A stretch of 64,000 nucleotides of DNA, taken from the NCBI RefSeq assembly GCF_025499425.1, contig NZ_JAIMCB010000001.1, positions 310,001 through 374,000 of the forward strand. The letters run 5' to 3'. Source of the DNA: Acidiferrimicrobium sp. IK (GTDB lineage: Bacteria; Actinomycetota; Acidimicrobiia; Acidimicrobiales; Palsa-688). This document shows, in pieces, positions 16,402-24,097 of this stretch; position 1 is the first letter of the stretch; every line of letters begins with the position of its first letter. The translations under genes and the position numbers were made by a program. Under the pieces are notes generated by a model, which was given only the letters and a program-made list of their open reading frames with translations, made no database searches and was not told where the DNA came from.

Positions 16402-17367
16402 ATGCAAAAACCCACGTCCGACACGGCGACGGCGACGGCGACGAGCAGAGCGGTCCGCCTCGAGTCATTTGGAGGCCCGGAGGTCCTGCACATCTGCGAG
16501 GTGCCCGAGCCACAAGCCGGTCCGGGGCAGGTCCGGGTGCGGGTCAGCGCGGCTGGGTTGAACCCGATGGACTGGTTTATGACCTCCGACCAGGACACGG
16601 CCAGTCGGTTTGGTTTGAGTCTGCCCTGCGGGTTCGGGACCGACTATGCCGGGGTCGTGGATCAAGTCGGTGAAGGTGTGACCGAGTTCGCGGCCGGCGA
16701 CCGGGTGTTCGGAGGCGCCCTGTCGCGCGCTGTCGCCGACCACGTCGTGGTAGACGCATCCGGCACCATCGCAGCCGGGGGAGACGTCCACCACACGCCC
16801 GACGGCATCGACGACCGCACCGCCGCGACCCTGACCATCGCCGGCTGCACCGCCGCGGCTGCCCTCGCCGTGATCAACGTCGGCTCGGGTGACACAGTGC
16901 TCGTCGGGGGCGCAGGAGGCGGGGTCGGTGTGTTCACTGTTCAGCTCGCTCGCCTCGCCGGCGCGCGGGTGATCGGGACGGGATCGGCGACATCGGCTGA
17001 GGCCCTTCGCAGCCTCGGAGCCGAGCCGGTCACGTACGGCGACGACCTGGTGGAGCGGCTCCGAGCTCTCGCTCCCCCCGAGATCACAGCCGCCATCGAC
17101 CTATACGGGGCCGACACCGTCCAAGCGGCACGGCAAATAGGGGTTCCCGACCGGCGCATCACCACCATCGCCGCTCAAGTCGACGGGATAGCACCGGCAA
17201 ACGGGGCCAACGCCCCGGCCGGAGCCATCGAGCAGATCGCTCGCCGAGTCGCCGCCGGCGAGGTCCGGGTCCCGATCGCAGCGTCCTTCCCCGTAGACCA
17301 GATCCGCGCCGCGGTCGAGCTTCAAGCCGGACGGCACGTGCACGGCAAGGTAGTCATCGACCTCTGA
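16402..17367 (+). CDS. NADP-dependent quinone oxidoreductase (MDR superfamily)
   Basis: 321-aa medium-chain dehydrogenase/reductase without the structural zinc Cys cluster, so of the quinone reductase type. GroES-like N-terminus (VRLESFGGPEVLHICEVPEP, GQVRVRVSAAGLNPMDW), GTDYAGVVDQVGEGV, and nucleotide-binding motif VLVGGAGGGVGVFTVQLA. It would reduce quinones or enones with NADPH. The first 15 residues are a Thr/Ala run. Divergent from its likely TetR repressor. 148 bp without features follow. Confidence 0.87.
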   Translation: MQKPTSDTATATATSRAVRLESFGGPEVLHICEVPEPQAGPGQVRVRVSAAGLNPMDWFMTSDQDTASRFGLSLPCGFGTDYAGVVDQVGEGVTEFAAGDRVFGGALSRAVADHVVVDASGTIAAGGDVHHTPDGIDDRTAATLTIAGCTAAAALAVINVGSGDTVLVGGAGGGVGVFTVQLARLAGARVIGTGSATSAEALRSLGAEPVTYGDDLVERLRALAPPEITAAIDLYGADTVQAARQIGVPDRRITTIAAQVDGIAPANGANAPAGAIEQIARRVAAGEVRVPIAASFPVDQIRAAVELQAGRHVHGKVVIDL

Positions 17368-17515
17368 CACCCGGCGCTGGACCGGCGAAGTGCGCTTCGC
17401 TGGCAGCGGCGCCGGAGCGTCCAGACCCATCCAAAGCGGCTGATGTTCTCCCGGAGGACCGCCGCTTCAGGCCTTTCGGCGCTGGGGCGAGAGGGGCCTG
17501 CGCGACCCTGTTCGA

Positions 17516-17895
17516 ATGCTGGTGATCGACGCCGCCAAGGTGATCGGTTCTCGCCCGACGGGGTGGTGGCGCGATCGGCCGGGCGCCGCGCGGCTCTTCA
17601 CACAGCGAGTTCGAGGCGCGGTGACCGCTGGGCTTGTTGACCAGCCCGTGACCATTGTGCTCGAGGGCCGCGCTCGCCTGGGGGTCGCGGAGGGCGACGA
17701 GGAGGGTGTGGCGGTCGTGCATGCACCGGCGGCGGGCGACGACACGATCGCAGCTCTAGCTGAGGCCAACCCTGGAGTCGTCGTGGTCACCGCCGATCGT
17801 GAACTGGCCGCGCGGGTCCGTGCCGCCAGGGCCGAGGTGGCCGGACCGAGCTGGCCGGACCGAGCTGGCTGCTCGATCGCCTCGACAGGCGGTGA
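17516..17895 (+). pseudogene. NYN/PIN-like (YacP-type) protein, C-terminus frameshifted by 14-bp duplication
   Basis: Starts MLVIDAAKVIGSRPTGWWRD, the typical N-terminus of NYN-domain RNase-like proteins, with acidic residues in VIDAAK, IVLEGRAR, GDDTI and VVTADRELA. Near the end, CCGGACCGAGCTGG is present twice in tandem (17,841-17,868). Fourteen is not a multiple of three, so the frame is lost; with one copy removed it reads AGPSWLLDRLDRR and stops at 17,895. As it stands translation runs on to 18,274 through sequence that is antisense to the next remnant. The N-terminal catalytic part is intact, so some activity could persist. Confidence 0.75.
17841..17868 (+). repeat. 14-bp tandem duplication inside NYN gene
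   Basis: Two perfect copies of CCGGACCGAGCTGG at 17,841-17,854 and 17,855-17,868. Causes the frameshift of the gene. Confidence 0.9.
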
Positions 17896-17950
17896 AGTCG
17901 GGCCAAACCTGGGCCGCGTCGCCCGGCCGCGAGTTCCGTCGCCCGAAACC

Positions 17951-18256
17951 TCAGACGCTGTGGATGGCGAGGTTGGCGCCTGCAGCGGCGGCGAGCTCGC
18001 GGATGTGGCTGGCGTTCGAGGTGACCACCGCGTGGTTGTGGCGGAGGGCACCCTCGACCGCGGCCACATCAACGATTTCATCGTGAGGGTGCCGAGCGGC
18101 CAGGGCGCCGACTGCTCGGGCTTGGGTCTTGGTGAGATCCTCGACGTCACAGCCCTTCAGCAGCCTGGTCAGCTTCGCCTGTGGAACCTCGCCAGCTTCG
18201 GCGAGCACAGCGGCCGGCCCCGTTGGAGGATCGGCGAGGAAGGCCCCGTCCAACAC
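17951..18256 (-). pseudogene. PIN-domain protein remnant
   Basis: 101 codons. The C-terminal part matches PIN-domain (VapC-like) proteins: QAKLTRLLKGCDVEDL, HDEIVDVAAVEGALRHN and HAVVTSNASHIRELAAAAG, with the late acidic residue retained in IVDVA. The N-terminus (VLDGAFLADPPTGPAAVLAEAG) keeps a possible first Asp but lacks about 35 residues that normally separate it from the later helix, indicating an internal deletion. No antitoxin gene is adjacent. It lies antisense to the run-on frame of the NYN gene. The 18,257-18,618 stretch behind it contains only a short hydrophobic tail (VTLGLVGALVAYRKG, plus strand) of some lost gene. Confidence 0.6.
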
Positions 18257-18618
18257 CTTGTCATCGGGCCGTAGCTGGCTTTCGTTCGGTGTCGCTCTGG
18301 TCGTGGCTGGGCTGGCCCCGGGGCCTTCGTGACCTTGGGTCTCGTCGGTGCGCTCGTGGCGTACCGGAAGGGCTGATCGGCCATCACCTGGACACTTCTC
18401 GGACTTCTGCGGGGCCCGATCGCTCTCGTCGCCGCCGTCGTTGTGCGGACCCGGCTGACGAGACCGTCCCGACCGTTCTGGTCGCCGGTGCTCGGCGCCG
18501 GCCAGGAGACAATGACCTCCCGGCTCGCCGACTACGTGCGGCGTCGACCAGGGCGGCCTTGAAGGCGGCGGAGCGGTATGTCGGGGCGGTGGGTGCGGGG
18601 TCGTGGGAGGCTGTGGGT

Positions 18619-19497
18619 GTGAGGAGAGATCCTGCGGGTCCCGGTTCGCGCCGCGGTAACTGGCGTTTGGACACAGTCGAAGACGTGCGTGACTACGTTG
18701 CCGGCTTCCCGGAGGTCTTCGGAGGCATCCGCGTCGAGGGCGATCTCGTCGTGGTGGCGTTCACTGCCGACCTCGATGAGCACCGGCGCGGCCTGCAGGC
18801 GTCGGTGGAACACCCTGAGCTGGTCCGCGTCGAGCACGCGAGGTACTCAGAGGCCAAGCTGACCGCAGACATCGCTGCGATTCGCCGCCGACTCGCCGAG
18901 GACCCACGCCGCCCTCAGATCGGCGTCAGCGGCCCGGGGCGGATCCAGTTGCGGGCCCCGTTCGCGACCCTGGCCGGCGAGTTGCACGACCTGTACGGCG
19001 ACGCCCTGGAGATCACCGTCGGCAACAAGCGGTTCCCGCCGGGGAAAATCGAGCGACGGCCACCCGTGCCGGTGCCCGAGCCGACCGTCGCGGTCCCCGG
19101 CCTCGAGCTGAGCGTCGTCGTCGACGAGCGGACCGTCGCGGCCGGCGAGGACGTTCACGGGCGGGTCGTGTTCATCAACGAGGGCTCCGACTTGGTGGAG
19201 GGCATGACCGGTGTCCTGACCGGCGGTGTCCGTCGAGAAGGTGACGACTTCATGGCCGGCAGCTTCACCGGTCCGGTCCGCCTGGTCGGCTACACGGTGC
19301 GGCTCGAACCGGGCCAGCGCACGGAGTTGGGGCTCGTCGTCGGCACCGCCTCCTGTCTTCCCGACACCTCCTACGTCGTTCCCCCCGGGCTCTACGAGGT
19401 CATCGCTGCCGTCCCGTTCCGCCAGGCAGACACGCCCCCAGGAAACCATCCCCGTCTCGTCGCCCGCGGCGCGCGAATCACTGTCGATCCCGGATGA
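18619..19497 (+). CDS. Hypothetical protein with C-terminal Ig-like domain
   Basis: 292 aa from GTG 18,619, which has GGGAGG 8 nt upstream. The N-terminal half (DVRDYVAGFPEVFGGIRVEG, VVVAFTADLDEHRRGLQA, HPELVRVEHARYSEAKL) looks like a soluble alpha/beta domain. The C-terminal half from about residue 165 is beta-rich (LSVVVDERTVAAGEDVHGRV, VRLEPGQRTELGLVVGTASC, SYVVPPGLYEVIAAVPFRQ) and resembles intracellular Ig-like folds. No signal peptide. I do not recognise the family. It is the only apparently intact gene in this broken stretch. Confidence 0.6.
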   Translation: MRRDPAGPGSRRGNWRLDTVEDVRDYVAGFPEVFGGIRVEGDLVVVAFTADLDEHRRGLQASVEHPELVRVEHARYSEAKLTADIAAIRRRLAEDPRRPQIGVSGPGRIQLRAPFATLAGELHDLYGDALEITVGNKRFPPGKIERRPPVPVPEPTVAVPGLELSVVVDERTVAAGEDVHGRVVFINEGSDLVEGMTGVLTGGVRREGDDFMAGSFTGPVRLVGYTVRLEPGQRTELGLVVGTASCLPDTSYVVPPGLYEVIAAVPFRQADTPPGNHPRLVARGARITVDPG

Positions 19498-19738
19498 CGG
19501 CGCCGAGCGGTCTGGGCGGCCGCCAGTAGTGGCCGCCACCAGCCGATCGAACGTCCGATCTGCTCAGCCCTGCCCTCAGCGGCCAGACCCGGGACCCCCG
19601 GCCAGATCAACGGCTCCATCCCGTAGCGAGGCTCACTAACTCCGTTCCCAACGTACTGCCCGCGCCCCGGGTTGCCTCCACCTGGGGGACGGCGCGGTGA
19701 TTCACGCAGAACAGCACATCGAACTCCGTCGGAAGCGG

Positions 19739-19936
19739 CTAATCCGTCTGGGGTCTCTGGGCCGGATAGGTCCCGGAAGGCAGCAGCCGATACTCGATAT
19801 TTTTGGGCCATTCGGCACCCCCCAACGAGGTTTCCCTGACGATCTCGTAGGTGACATTCGCAAGTTGCCTCTTGAGATCGGCTCGGTTCTTGGCTCGTAG
19901 GTGGTGGGTCGGATTCTGGCCACCGGCGTCCGTCAT
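19739..19936 (-). CDS. Small hypothetical protein, 65 aa
   Basis: From ATG 19,936: begins MTDAGGQNPTHHLRAK and contains NRADLKRQLANVTYEIVRET, a plausible amphipathic helix, with a basic, mixed composition. No ribosome site is clear and overlapping frames exist on the other strand. Weakly supported. The neighbouring 19,498-19,738 holds nothing recognisable. Confidence 0.35.
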   Translation of the reverse strand: MTDAGGQNPTHHLRAKNRADLKRQLANVTYEIVRETSLGGAEWPKNIEYRLLPSGTYPAQRPQTD

Positions 19937-20386
19937 GCCGCGAGCGTAGGGCGCTCGGCCGAACTCTGCACCAAGTCGGACTCGCGCAGCACCGAACGTC
20001 GGCAACGTCCTATCCTCTCCTCCCCGGCGGCCGGCGCCGGGAGCGCAGATCGGCGCGTATGCAGACATAGGTCATAACCGTCCCACCTTGCCTGCCGACG
20101 TAGCTTGGACAGGGCCCCCGCCGCAGATGTTCGAGCTGACGTACGGGCGGAGGTCCATTGGATCAGCGGTCGGGCTCAGCGGCTAGGCGTCAACGGACGG
20201 GCTGCCGCCCGTCGCCTCGGAGGAAGCGGTGAATCGGGACAGTCGGGAATGGTCAGGTCGCGCCGCCCCAGCATTGTGAGGTCTCTCGCCCTTGGTCCTA
20301 TCGCGACGCGAGGGAACTCAGGGGTCGAAGGCGGCGCGTAGAGGTCGCAATGGGTGGCCTCCGAAAGTGACCCTGTTTTGGCCGTG
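19937..20386. other. Intergenic stretch without recognisable gene
   Basis: About 450 bp with frequent stops in all frames and no domain-like translation. The join at about 20,386 to a truncated recombinase suggests a deletion or rearrangement boundary. Confidence 0.5.
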
Positions 20387-20572
20387 ATGCTCGAAGGCGG
20401 CGCCGACATCCGCTACGTCTCCGAGATGCTCGGCCACGCCAAACTCGAGACCACCGCCCTCTACGCCAGCGTCTCCACCGCCAAGTTTCGGGCCGTACAC
20501 GCCGGCACCCACGCCGCCGGCAACGACAACGCCGACGGCAGGGCCGACATCCGTATCCTGCCTGCCAGCTGA
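20387..20572 (+). pseudogene. C-terminal fragment of a tyrosine recombinase
   Basis: Reads MLEGGADIRYVSEMLGHAK and LETTALYASVSTAKFRAVH, the last helix of an XerD-like recombinase with the LGH box and the catalytic Tyr. The catalytic Arg and H-x-x-R boxes are missing, so the fragment is about 60 of some 300 residues. It belongs to a different branch from the two tRNA-associated integrases and marks an older mobile element. Confidence 0.75.
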
Positions 20573-20626
20573 ACCCCAGGCGGCGTCGCTGCCGGCCAGC
20601 GGGACCGGCCCCAAGTACCCTTGAGT

Positions 20627-20879
20627 ATGACCGAGTTGCGGGTCACCGTGCCCGACGAGATCGCCCAGCGTTTGGCGTCTGAGGCTGCCGAGCGGGGCAC
20701 GTCGGCCGAAGAAGGGGCCGCCGAGGTGTTGGCCGCCGAGGTGTTGGCGTCCCACGTGTCGGCGGGCTCGAAGACCCGTTTTGCTGCCAGCCTGGGTGGG
20801 AGCTGTGCACTCGGGGCGCAGTGACCTCTCGGAGCGTCACGAGGAGATCTTGAAGAGCGAGCTCGGCCAAGCCGGGTGA
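20627..20879 (+). pseudogene. VapB-like ribbon-helix-helix antitoxin, frameshifted
   Basis: Starts MTELRVTVPDEIAQRLASEA, a ribbon-helix-helix DNA-binding start, at ATG 20,627. The open frame ends early at 20,824. The true C-terminus is found in the +1 frame as VHSGRSDLSERHEEILKSEL, ending GQAG-stop at 20,879, the usual toxin-binding tail of this antitoxin group. So one base was gained (or two lost) around 20,790-20,805. Its real stop overlaps the GTG of the toxin gene by 4 nt, the normal vapBC arrangement. Confidence 0.75.
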
Positions 20880-21294
20880 TCGTCGTCGACACCGGACCTC
20901 TCGTGGCGCTGCTCAACGCGGACGACCGCCACCACGAACGTTGCCGCACGTGGTTGGCCGCCAACGACGAGCCGCTGGCAGTGCCGGTCCCGGTCGTAAC
21001 CGAGACGTGTTACTTCATCGAACGAGACAGCGGACCCGAGGTCGAAGCCGACTTCCTCGCATCTCGTCGACGCAGCAGTAGTAGCCATCGCCGAAAGGCT
21101 CGGAGCGACTCAGCCTGAATCCACGCTGTCGGGCTGAGCGAGGGGATGTTGGCGGGCCGCCGAAGCGGTGGGCGTGTGGGGTGCGTTCGGGCTGATTGTG
21201 GGGCGTGGTCGACTAGGGGTTCGTGGTTTTCGATGTTGGGTTGTCGGCGGCTGGGTGAGGGTCTGACGGGCGGCCAGGTCCGTCTGGCTGGGGG

Positions 21295-22605
21295 TCAGCC
21301 GGTGGCTGGTTGGAGGGCTCGGAGGTGTGCGAGTGCGATGGTGAATTGGGTGGCCCATGGCCAGCGGGCGGGGGCTCGGAGGGTGAGGGTCCCGGCTCGG
21401 TTCACGATGCGGGCGGGCATGGTGACGTGACGGGTCCGGTGGGTGCGCCCGACGGTGTAGGTGTGGTCGTCGGGGACCAGGTCGCCGAGCGCAGCGGTCC
21501 AGCGGATGAGGTTGTGCGCGAGGACGGTGCAGGCGAGCCAGGCGCCGTTCGCGGCGAACACGCCGGAGGGGACGTGGTCGAGCCCGGCGTTTTCTTTGAG
21601 GTCGCGGATGGCGAGTTCGACCACGGCGTGATGCCGATGGAACGCGTCGACATTGACGGTGCCGGCGGCCAGGTTGGTGAGGAAGGAGTGGTGCCGCCAG
21701 GTCGGGAACAGCGCCGGATGGTCGCCATCGGCGAGTCGGGTGCGTCGAACGATCAGACGCAAACCTTTGTAGGCGCATTCGGCGACCTGGGCGGCGCCGC
21801 CGTTGTCGGTGTAGTCGATGTCGACCCACGCGTCCTCGGCGATCCCAGCGATCGCAGCGTTGATGGCGACGTTGGAGCGGACCGTCATCGTGAAACGCAC
21901 CCCGAGGCGGCCGAGGGTGGCGATGGTCTTGTTCGACCAGAACCCCGAGTCGACCCGCACAACGATCCCTCCGGTGGCCCCGGCCGAGCGGACTCTGGCG
22001 ATGAGCTCCTCGACGAAACGGTTCGCTCCCCGGCTGGTGTTCGCGGAGCCTTTGCGCATCCGGGCGTGGAGGATCTCGCCGGTATCGGCCCTGGTCGCGA
22101 GGAGCGGGTGGTAGCCGAGGACCTTGGTGTAGCCGTAAGAGGCGCCGGCCTTCTTGTGGCCGTGGACCTGACAGACGGTCGAGTCGATATCGATCACCAG
22201 CCGCCGGCCTCCAGGCCCGGCGCCCATGGTCCACGCCCGGCGGATCGTCTCGGCGATCACCGCGTCCAGCTGGCGGACATGCCCGAACGTGAACGCCCGC
22301 AGGAAACTCCCGACCGTCGAGGGTGCCATCACCCGATGCCCGAGGATCCTCGCGGTCGCCCCGGCACGCAGGACGTCAGTGTGGTCGATGTGGCTGCCGC
22401 CAGCGACCATCGCATGCACCAAGGTGAGGACCTTGCGGCCCGGCGCGAACCCGCCCCTGCCCAAACGGATGGTGGCATCCACGAGCGCCTCGAGCCCCAA
22501 CCGGGCGGTCAACGTGGCAACCAGGATCAACCCGGCGTTCGCCACCAGGCTCGAGTCGTCAAAGACCACCCCGAGACGGTCAGGACCATGCGATACTCGC
22601 GACAC
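21295..22605 (-). CDS. IS1380-family transposase
   Basis: 436-aa DDE transposase, apparently intact. Catalytic region: VIDIDSTVCQVHGHKKAGAS with the first Asp, VVRVDSGFWSNKTIATL with the second, and AIRDLKENAGLDHVPSG with the Glu, plus the family C-terminus ANGAWLACTVLAHNLIRW. GTG start at 22,605 follows AAGGAGG, but both ribosome site and start codon are buried in a 17-bp inverted repeat (see 22,603-22,683), which should limit translation of read-through transcripts. The long frame on the opposite strand is a shadow. Confidence 0.92.
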   Translation of the reverse strand: MSRVSHGPDRLGVVFDDSSLVANAGLILVATLTARLGLEALVDATIRLGRGGFAPGRKVLTLVHAMVAGGSHIDHTDVLRAGATARILGHRVMAPSTVGSFLRAFTFGHVRQLDAVIAETIRRAWTMGAGPGGRRLVIDIDSTVCQVHGHKKAGASYGYTKVLGYHPLLATRADTGEILHARMRKGSANTSRGANRFVEELIARVRSAGATGGIVVRVDSGFWSNKTIATLGRLGVRFTMTVRSNVAINAAIAGIAEDAWVDIDYTDNGGAAQVAECAYKGLRLIVRRTRLADGDHPALFPTWRHHSFLTNLAAGTVNVDAFHRHHAVVELAIRDLKENAGLDHVPSGVFAANGAWLACTVLAHNLIRWTAALGDLVPDDHTYTVGRTHRTRHVTMPARIVNRAGTLTLRAPARWPWATQFTIALAHLRALQPATG

Positions 22606-22683
22606 AAGAAGTGCCTCCTTGAGTTTTAGGAAATGACGACTTCAGACATCGCCATCCTCCCTGCTCAGGAGGCACTTCTTGTG
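22603..22683 (-). promoter_or_regulatory. Inverted repeat masking the transposase ribosome site and start codon
   Basis: CACAAGAAGTGCCTCCT at 22,603-22,619 is the perfect reverse complement of AGGAGGCACTTCTTGTG at 22,667-22,683. In mRNA read into the IS from outside, the distal arm can pair with the proximal arm, which contains AGGAGG and the GTG start. Transcripts that begin in the 47-nt loop would lack the distal arm and be translatable. Confidence 0.75.
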
Positions 22684-22868
22684 GATGGGCACACCCCTCA
22701 GACCGTCACGACACGCTCAGCGACAGTGGATCGAGGCTCAGATCGCCACGCTCGACCACCGCCACTTCACTGTCGTCAGACCATCGCACATTCCGAGCTT
22801 CGAGCTGCTCCCATGACTGGCGGCGGCCGACAGGAGCAGCCGGCCCTCACCTCGGGATCGGGTACTGC

Positions 22869-22886
22869 CAAAAGCACGCGCTTTTG
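22869..22886 (-). terminator. Possible original terminator of tRNA-Glu
   Basis: CAAAAGC, loop ACGC, GCTTTTG, directly beyond the displaced tRNA 3' half on its downstream side. A weak hairpin, consistent with being the pre-integration terminator left at the far end of the island. Confidence 0.4.
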
Positions 22887-22888
22887 CG

Positions 22889-22936
22889 GAGCACCCCCAA
22901 CGGGATTCGAACCCGTGCTGCCGCCTTGAAAGGGCG
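22889..22936 (-). repeat. Left attachment site: duplicated 3' part of tRNA-Glu
   Basis: 48 bp identical to 39,114-39,161. It carries the tRNA-Glu 3' acceptor strand, T-arm, variable loop and anticodon stem-loop (45 nt from 22,892) and 3 bp beyond the tRNA end. The sequence then diverges, so the D-arm and 5' acceptor are missing and this copy is not a tRNA gene. Confidence 0.92.
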
Positions 22937-23005
22937 AAACAGACGACTTCACGACCTGGGGATAAGTCGCGAATATCCTGGTGGGAGGGGGTGCGGCCTG
23001 GCCGT

Positions 23006-23021
23006 CATCTACCTGTAGATG
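23006..23021. other. Palindrome downstream of HEPN gene
   Basis: CATCTAC, CT, GTAGATG: a perfect 7-bp inverted repeat between the left attachment site and the HEPN stop. Could be a transcript end hairpin (no T-run) or a protein site; undetermined. Confidence 0.35.
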
Positions 23022-23039
23022 CCCCTCGTGACCCTTCGT

Positions 23040-23062
23040 TAGGTCACGTTCTGGTCACGCCG
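23040..23062 (+). repeat. Left arm-type integrase site (putative)
   Basis: TAGGTCACGTTC, T, GGTCACGCCG: 23 bp matching 39,037-39,059 at all but one base, in the same orientation. Each copy holds GGTCACG twice with an 11-bp period. One copy lies 104 bp inside the left end and the other 54 bp inside the right end, as expected for integrase arm sites. Confidence 0.65.
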
Positions 23063-23465
23063 GCGGCCGCATCGAAGCCGATGCGATCCGTACCATCCGC
23101 TCGGCTGCAGTCACCGCGGCCCGTGCGTCGGCGGCTCGGATCGGGGCCGGGTCGTACTCGGCGCGGGTCTTGGGCGGGATGAGGCGGTGGAGGTGTCGGG
23201 CGGCCTGCTTGCCTTCGGCTCCGGCGCGCTCGAGGTGGAGGGAGGCCTGGTCGTGAGGGCCTCGCCAGATTGATCCGGAACGCGCAGCGGCGATGGCGTC
23301 TGCCGCCGCGATGCCGGCGTGCACGGCGTTGCCGGTGGCTGCCGTGTGGTTGGCCAGGCAAAGGGCGTCCTCGGCTGCTCGGAGGAACTCCGATGCCTTG
23401 ACCAAGTAGGCCTCCGCGTCTGCGGCGGAGGCCGGTTGGGTCTTGCCTCGGCCCTGCGGGGCCAT
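23055..23465 (-). CDS. HEPN-domain protein (toxin of MNT/HEPN pair)
   Basis: 136-aa helical protein: ADAEAYLVKASEFLRAAEDA, GNAVHAGIAAADAIAAARSG, LHLERAGAEGKQAARHLHRL. It resembles HEPN proteins that pair with minimal nucleotidyltransferases; a canonical R-x4-6-H is not obvious, which is also true for many relatives. In characterised pairs the HEPN member is an RNase toxin silenced by the nucleotidyltransferase. ATG 23,465 overlaps the nucleotidyltransferase stop by ATGA, so the two are translationally coupled, antitoxin gene first. Confidence 0.72.
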   Translation of the reverse strand: MAPQGRGKTQPASAADAEAYLVKASEFLRAAEDALCLANHTAATGNAVHAGIAAADAIAAARSGSIWRGPHDQASLHLERAGAEGKQAARHLHRLIPPKTRAEYDPAPIRAADARAAVTAAERMVRIASASMRPPA

Positions 23466-24085
23466 CAGGCGGCGACGCCCAAGGTGTCGACGGGTGCACC
23501 GAGCAGCAGCACGCCCTCGGTGGCGATCTCGGACCACAGGGACGGCGCGGGCCGACCCAACAGCTCCGGTAGCTCCTCAGCACTGGTCTCGAGAAGGTTG
23601 ACCGGGTTGCCCACGATCCGGCGTGCTCGGTCAGCCCAGGCGCCGAGGCTGTCGGTCCATCCGTCGTCATTGCTAGACAGGCCGGCCGGTCGTACGGCAA
23701 GGACATCGATGTCGCTGCCCGAGCCGGCCTGACCTCGGGCGAAGGAGCCAAAGACGACCAGGCTCGCCGGGGCGGGACTGATAGAGGCTGCCAGGTCGGT
23801 AAGGCGGTCGAGGGCGGTCTGGCGCAGGTCGGCGAGCGCGGCGACTGTCTGGGCGGCCAGATTGTCGGGTGAGAGGCGGACCAGGGCGACTGGGGGCACG
23901 TCTCGCCGCTCGACTAGCCCAAGGTCGATGAGATGGCCCAGCACGACCGACGCCTGCTGAGGGCTGACACGGGCAAGCCGGGCGACTGCCCTCATGCTCA
24001 ACTCGGTGTGGTTCCGGGCAAGTACCCCAAGGACCTTGCCCTGTACTCCGGGCAGGAGAGCTTCCACGGGTTCGACGTAGTCCAC
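23465..24085 (-). CDS. Nucleotidyltransferase (MNT-type antitoxin) with N-terminal winged helix
   Basis: 206 aa. Residues 1-75 form a winged-helix domain (SMRAVARLARVSPQQASVVL, LIDLGLVERRDVPPVAL), then a minimal nucleotidyltransferase: LVVFGSFARGQAGSGSDIDV with the G-S...D-x-D metal site near residues 110-128. MNT enzymes adenylylate or otherwise modify their HEPN partner. The fused winged helix may let this subunit repress its own promoter. GTG 24,085 lies 6 nt behind a TACAAT -10 element, so the mRNA is likely leaderless. Confidence 0.8.
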   Translation of the reverse strand: MDYVEPVEALLPGVQGKVLGVLARNHTELSMRAVARLARVSPQQASVVLGHLIDLGLVERRDVPPVALVRLSPDNLAAQTVAALADLRQTALDRLTDLAASISPAPASLVVFGSFARGQAGSGSDIDVLAVRPAGLSSNDDGWTDSLGAWADRARRIVGNPVNLLETSAEELPELLGRPAPSLWSEIATEGVLLLGAPVDTLGVAA

Positions 24086-24091
24086 CAGACG

Positions 24092-24097
24092 ATTGTA
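24092..24097 (-). promoter_or_regulatory. -10 element for MNT/HEPN operon
   Basis: TACAAT on the minus strand, ending 6 nt before the GTG start. No good -35 at 17 nt. Suggests a leaderless transcript. Confidence 0.5.

Larger units (their letters stand above)
21114..22736 (-). mobile_element. IS1380-family insertion sequence in vapC
   Basis: 1,623 bp. Imperfect terminal inverted repeats: left CCTGAATCCACGCTGTCGGG and on to CTGAGCG, right (reverse) CCTCGATCCACTGTCGCTGA, alike apart from two 2-nt gaps. Flanked by 5-bp CTCAG at 21,109-21,113 and 22,737-22,741. Exact ends are confirmed because removing the IS and one CTCAG rejoins the vapC codons in frame. Confidence 0.88.
20876..22816 (+). pseudogene. 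VapC-like PIN toxin, interrupted by IS1380-family element and by a deletion
   Basis: GTG 20,876 starts MIVVDTGPLVALLNADDRHH with the first PIN Asp, and TETCYFIERD has the conserved acidic residue. After EADFL at about 21,058 some 30-40 residues are missing and the frame shifts; the family segment LVDAAVVAIAERLGATQ resumes at 21,063 and is cut at 21,113 by the IS. On the far side of the IS (from 22,742) the same frame continues IATLDHRHFTVVRPSHIP to a stop at 22,816. The toxin is thus dead twice over, and its antitoxin is frameshifted. Confidence 0.85.

Noticed and set aside
17516..18274. 252-aa NYN protein as an intact longer variant
   Set aside because: The last 130 codons are out of frame after the 14-bp duplication and antisense to a PIN remnant.
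21310..22629. 439-codon plus-strand frame over the IS1380 transposase
   Set aside because: Antisense shadow; the minus strand has all catalytic motifs.
22889..22969. Second tRNA-Glu gene at the left island end
   Set aside because: Only the 3' half is present; the D-arm and 5' acceptor do not match and cannot pair.
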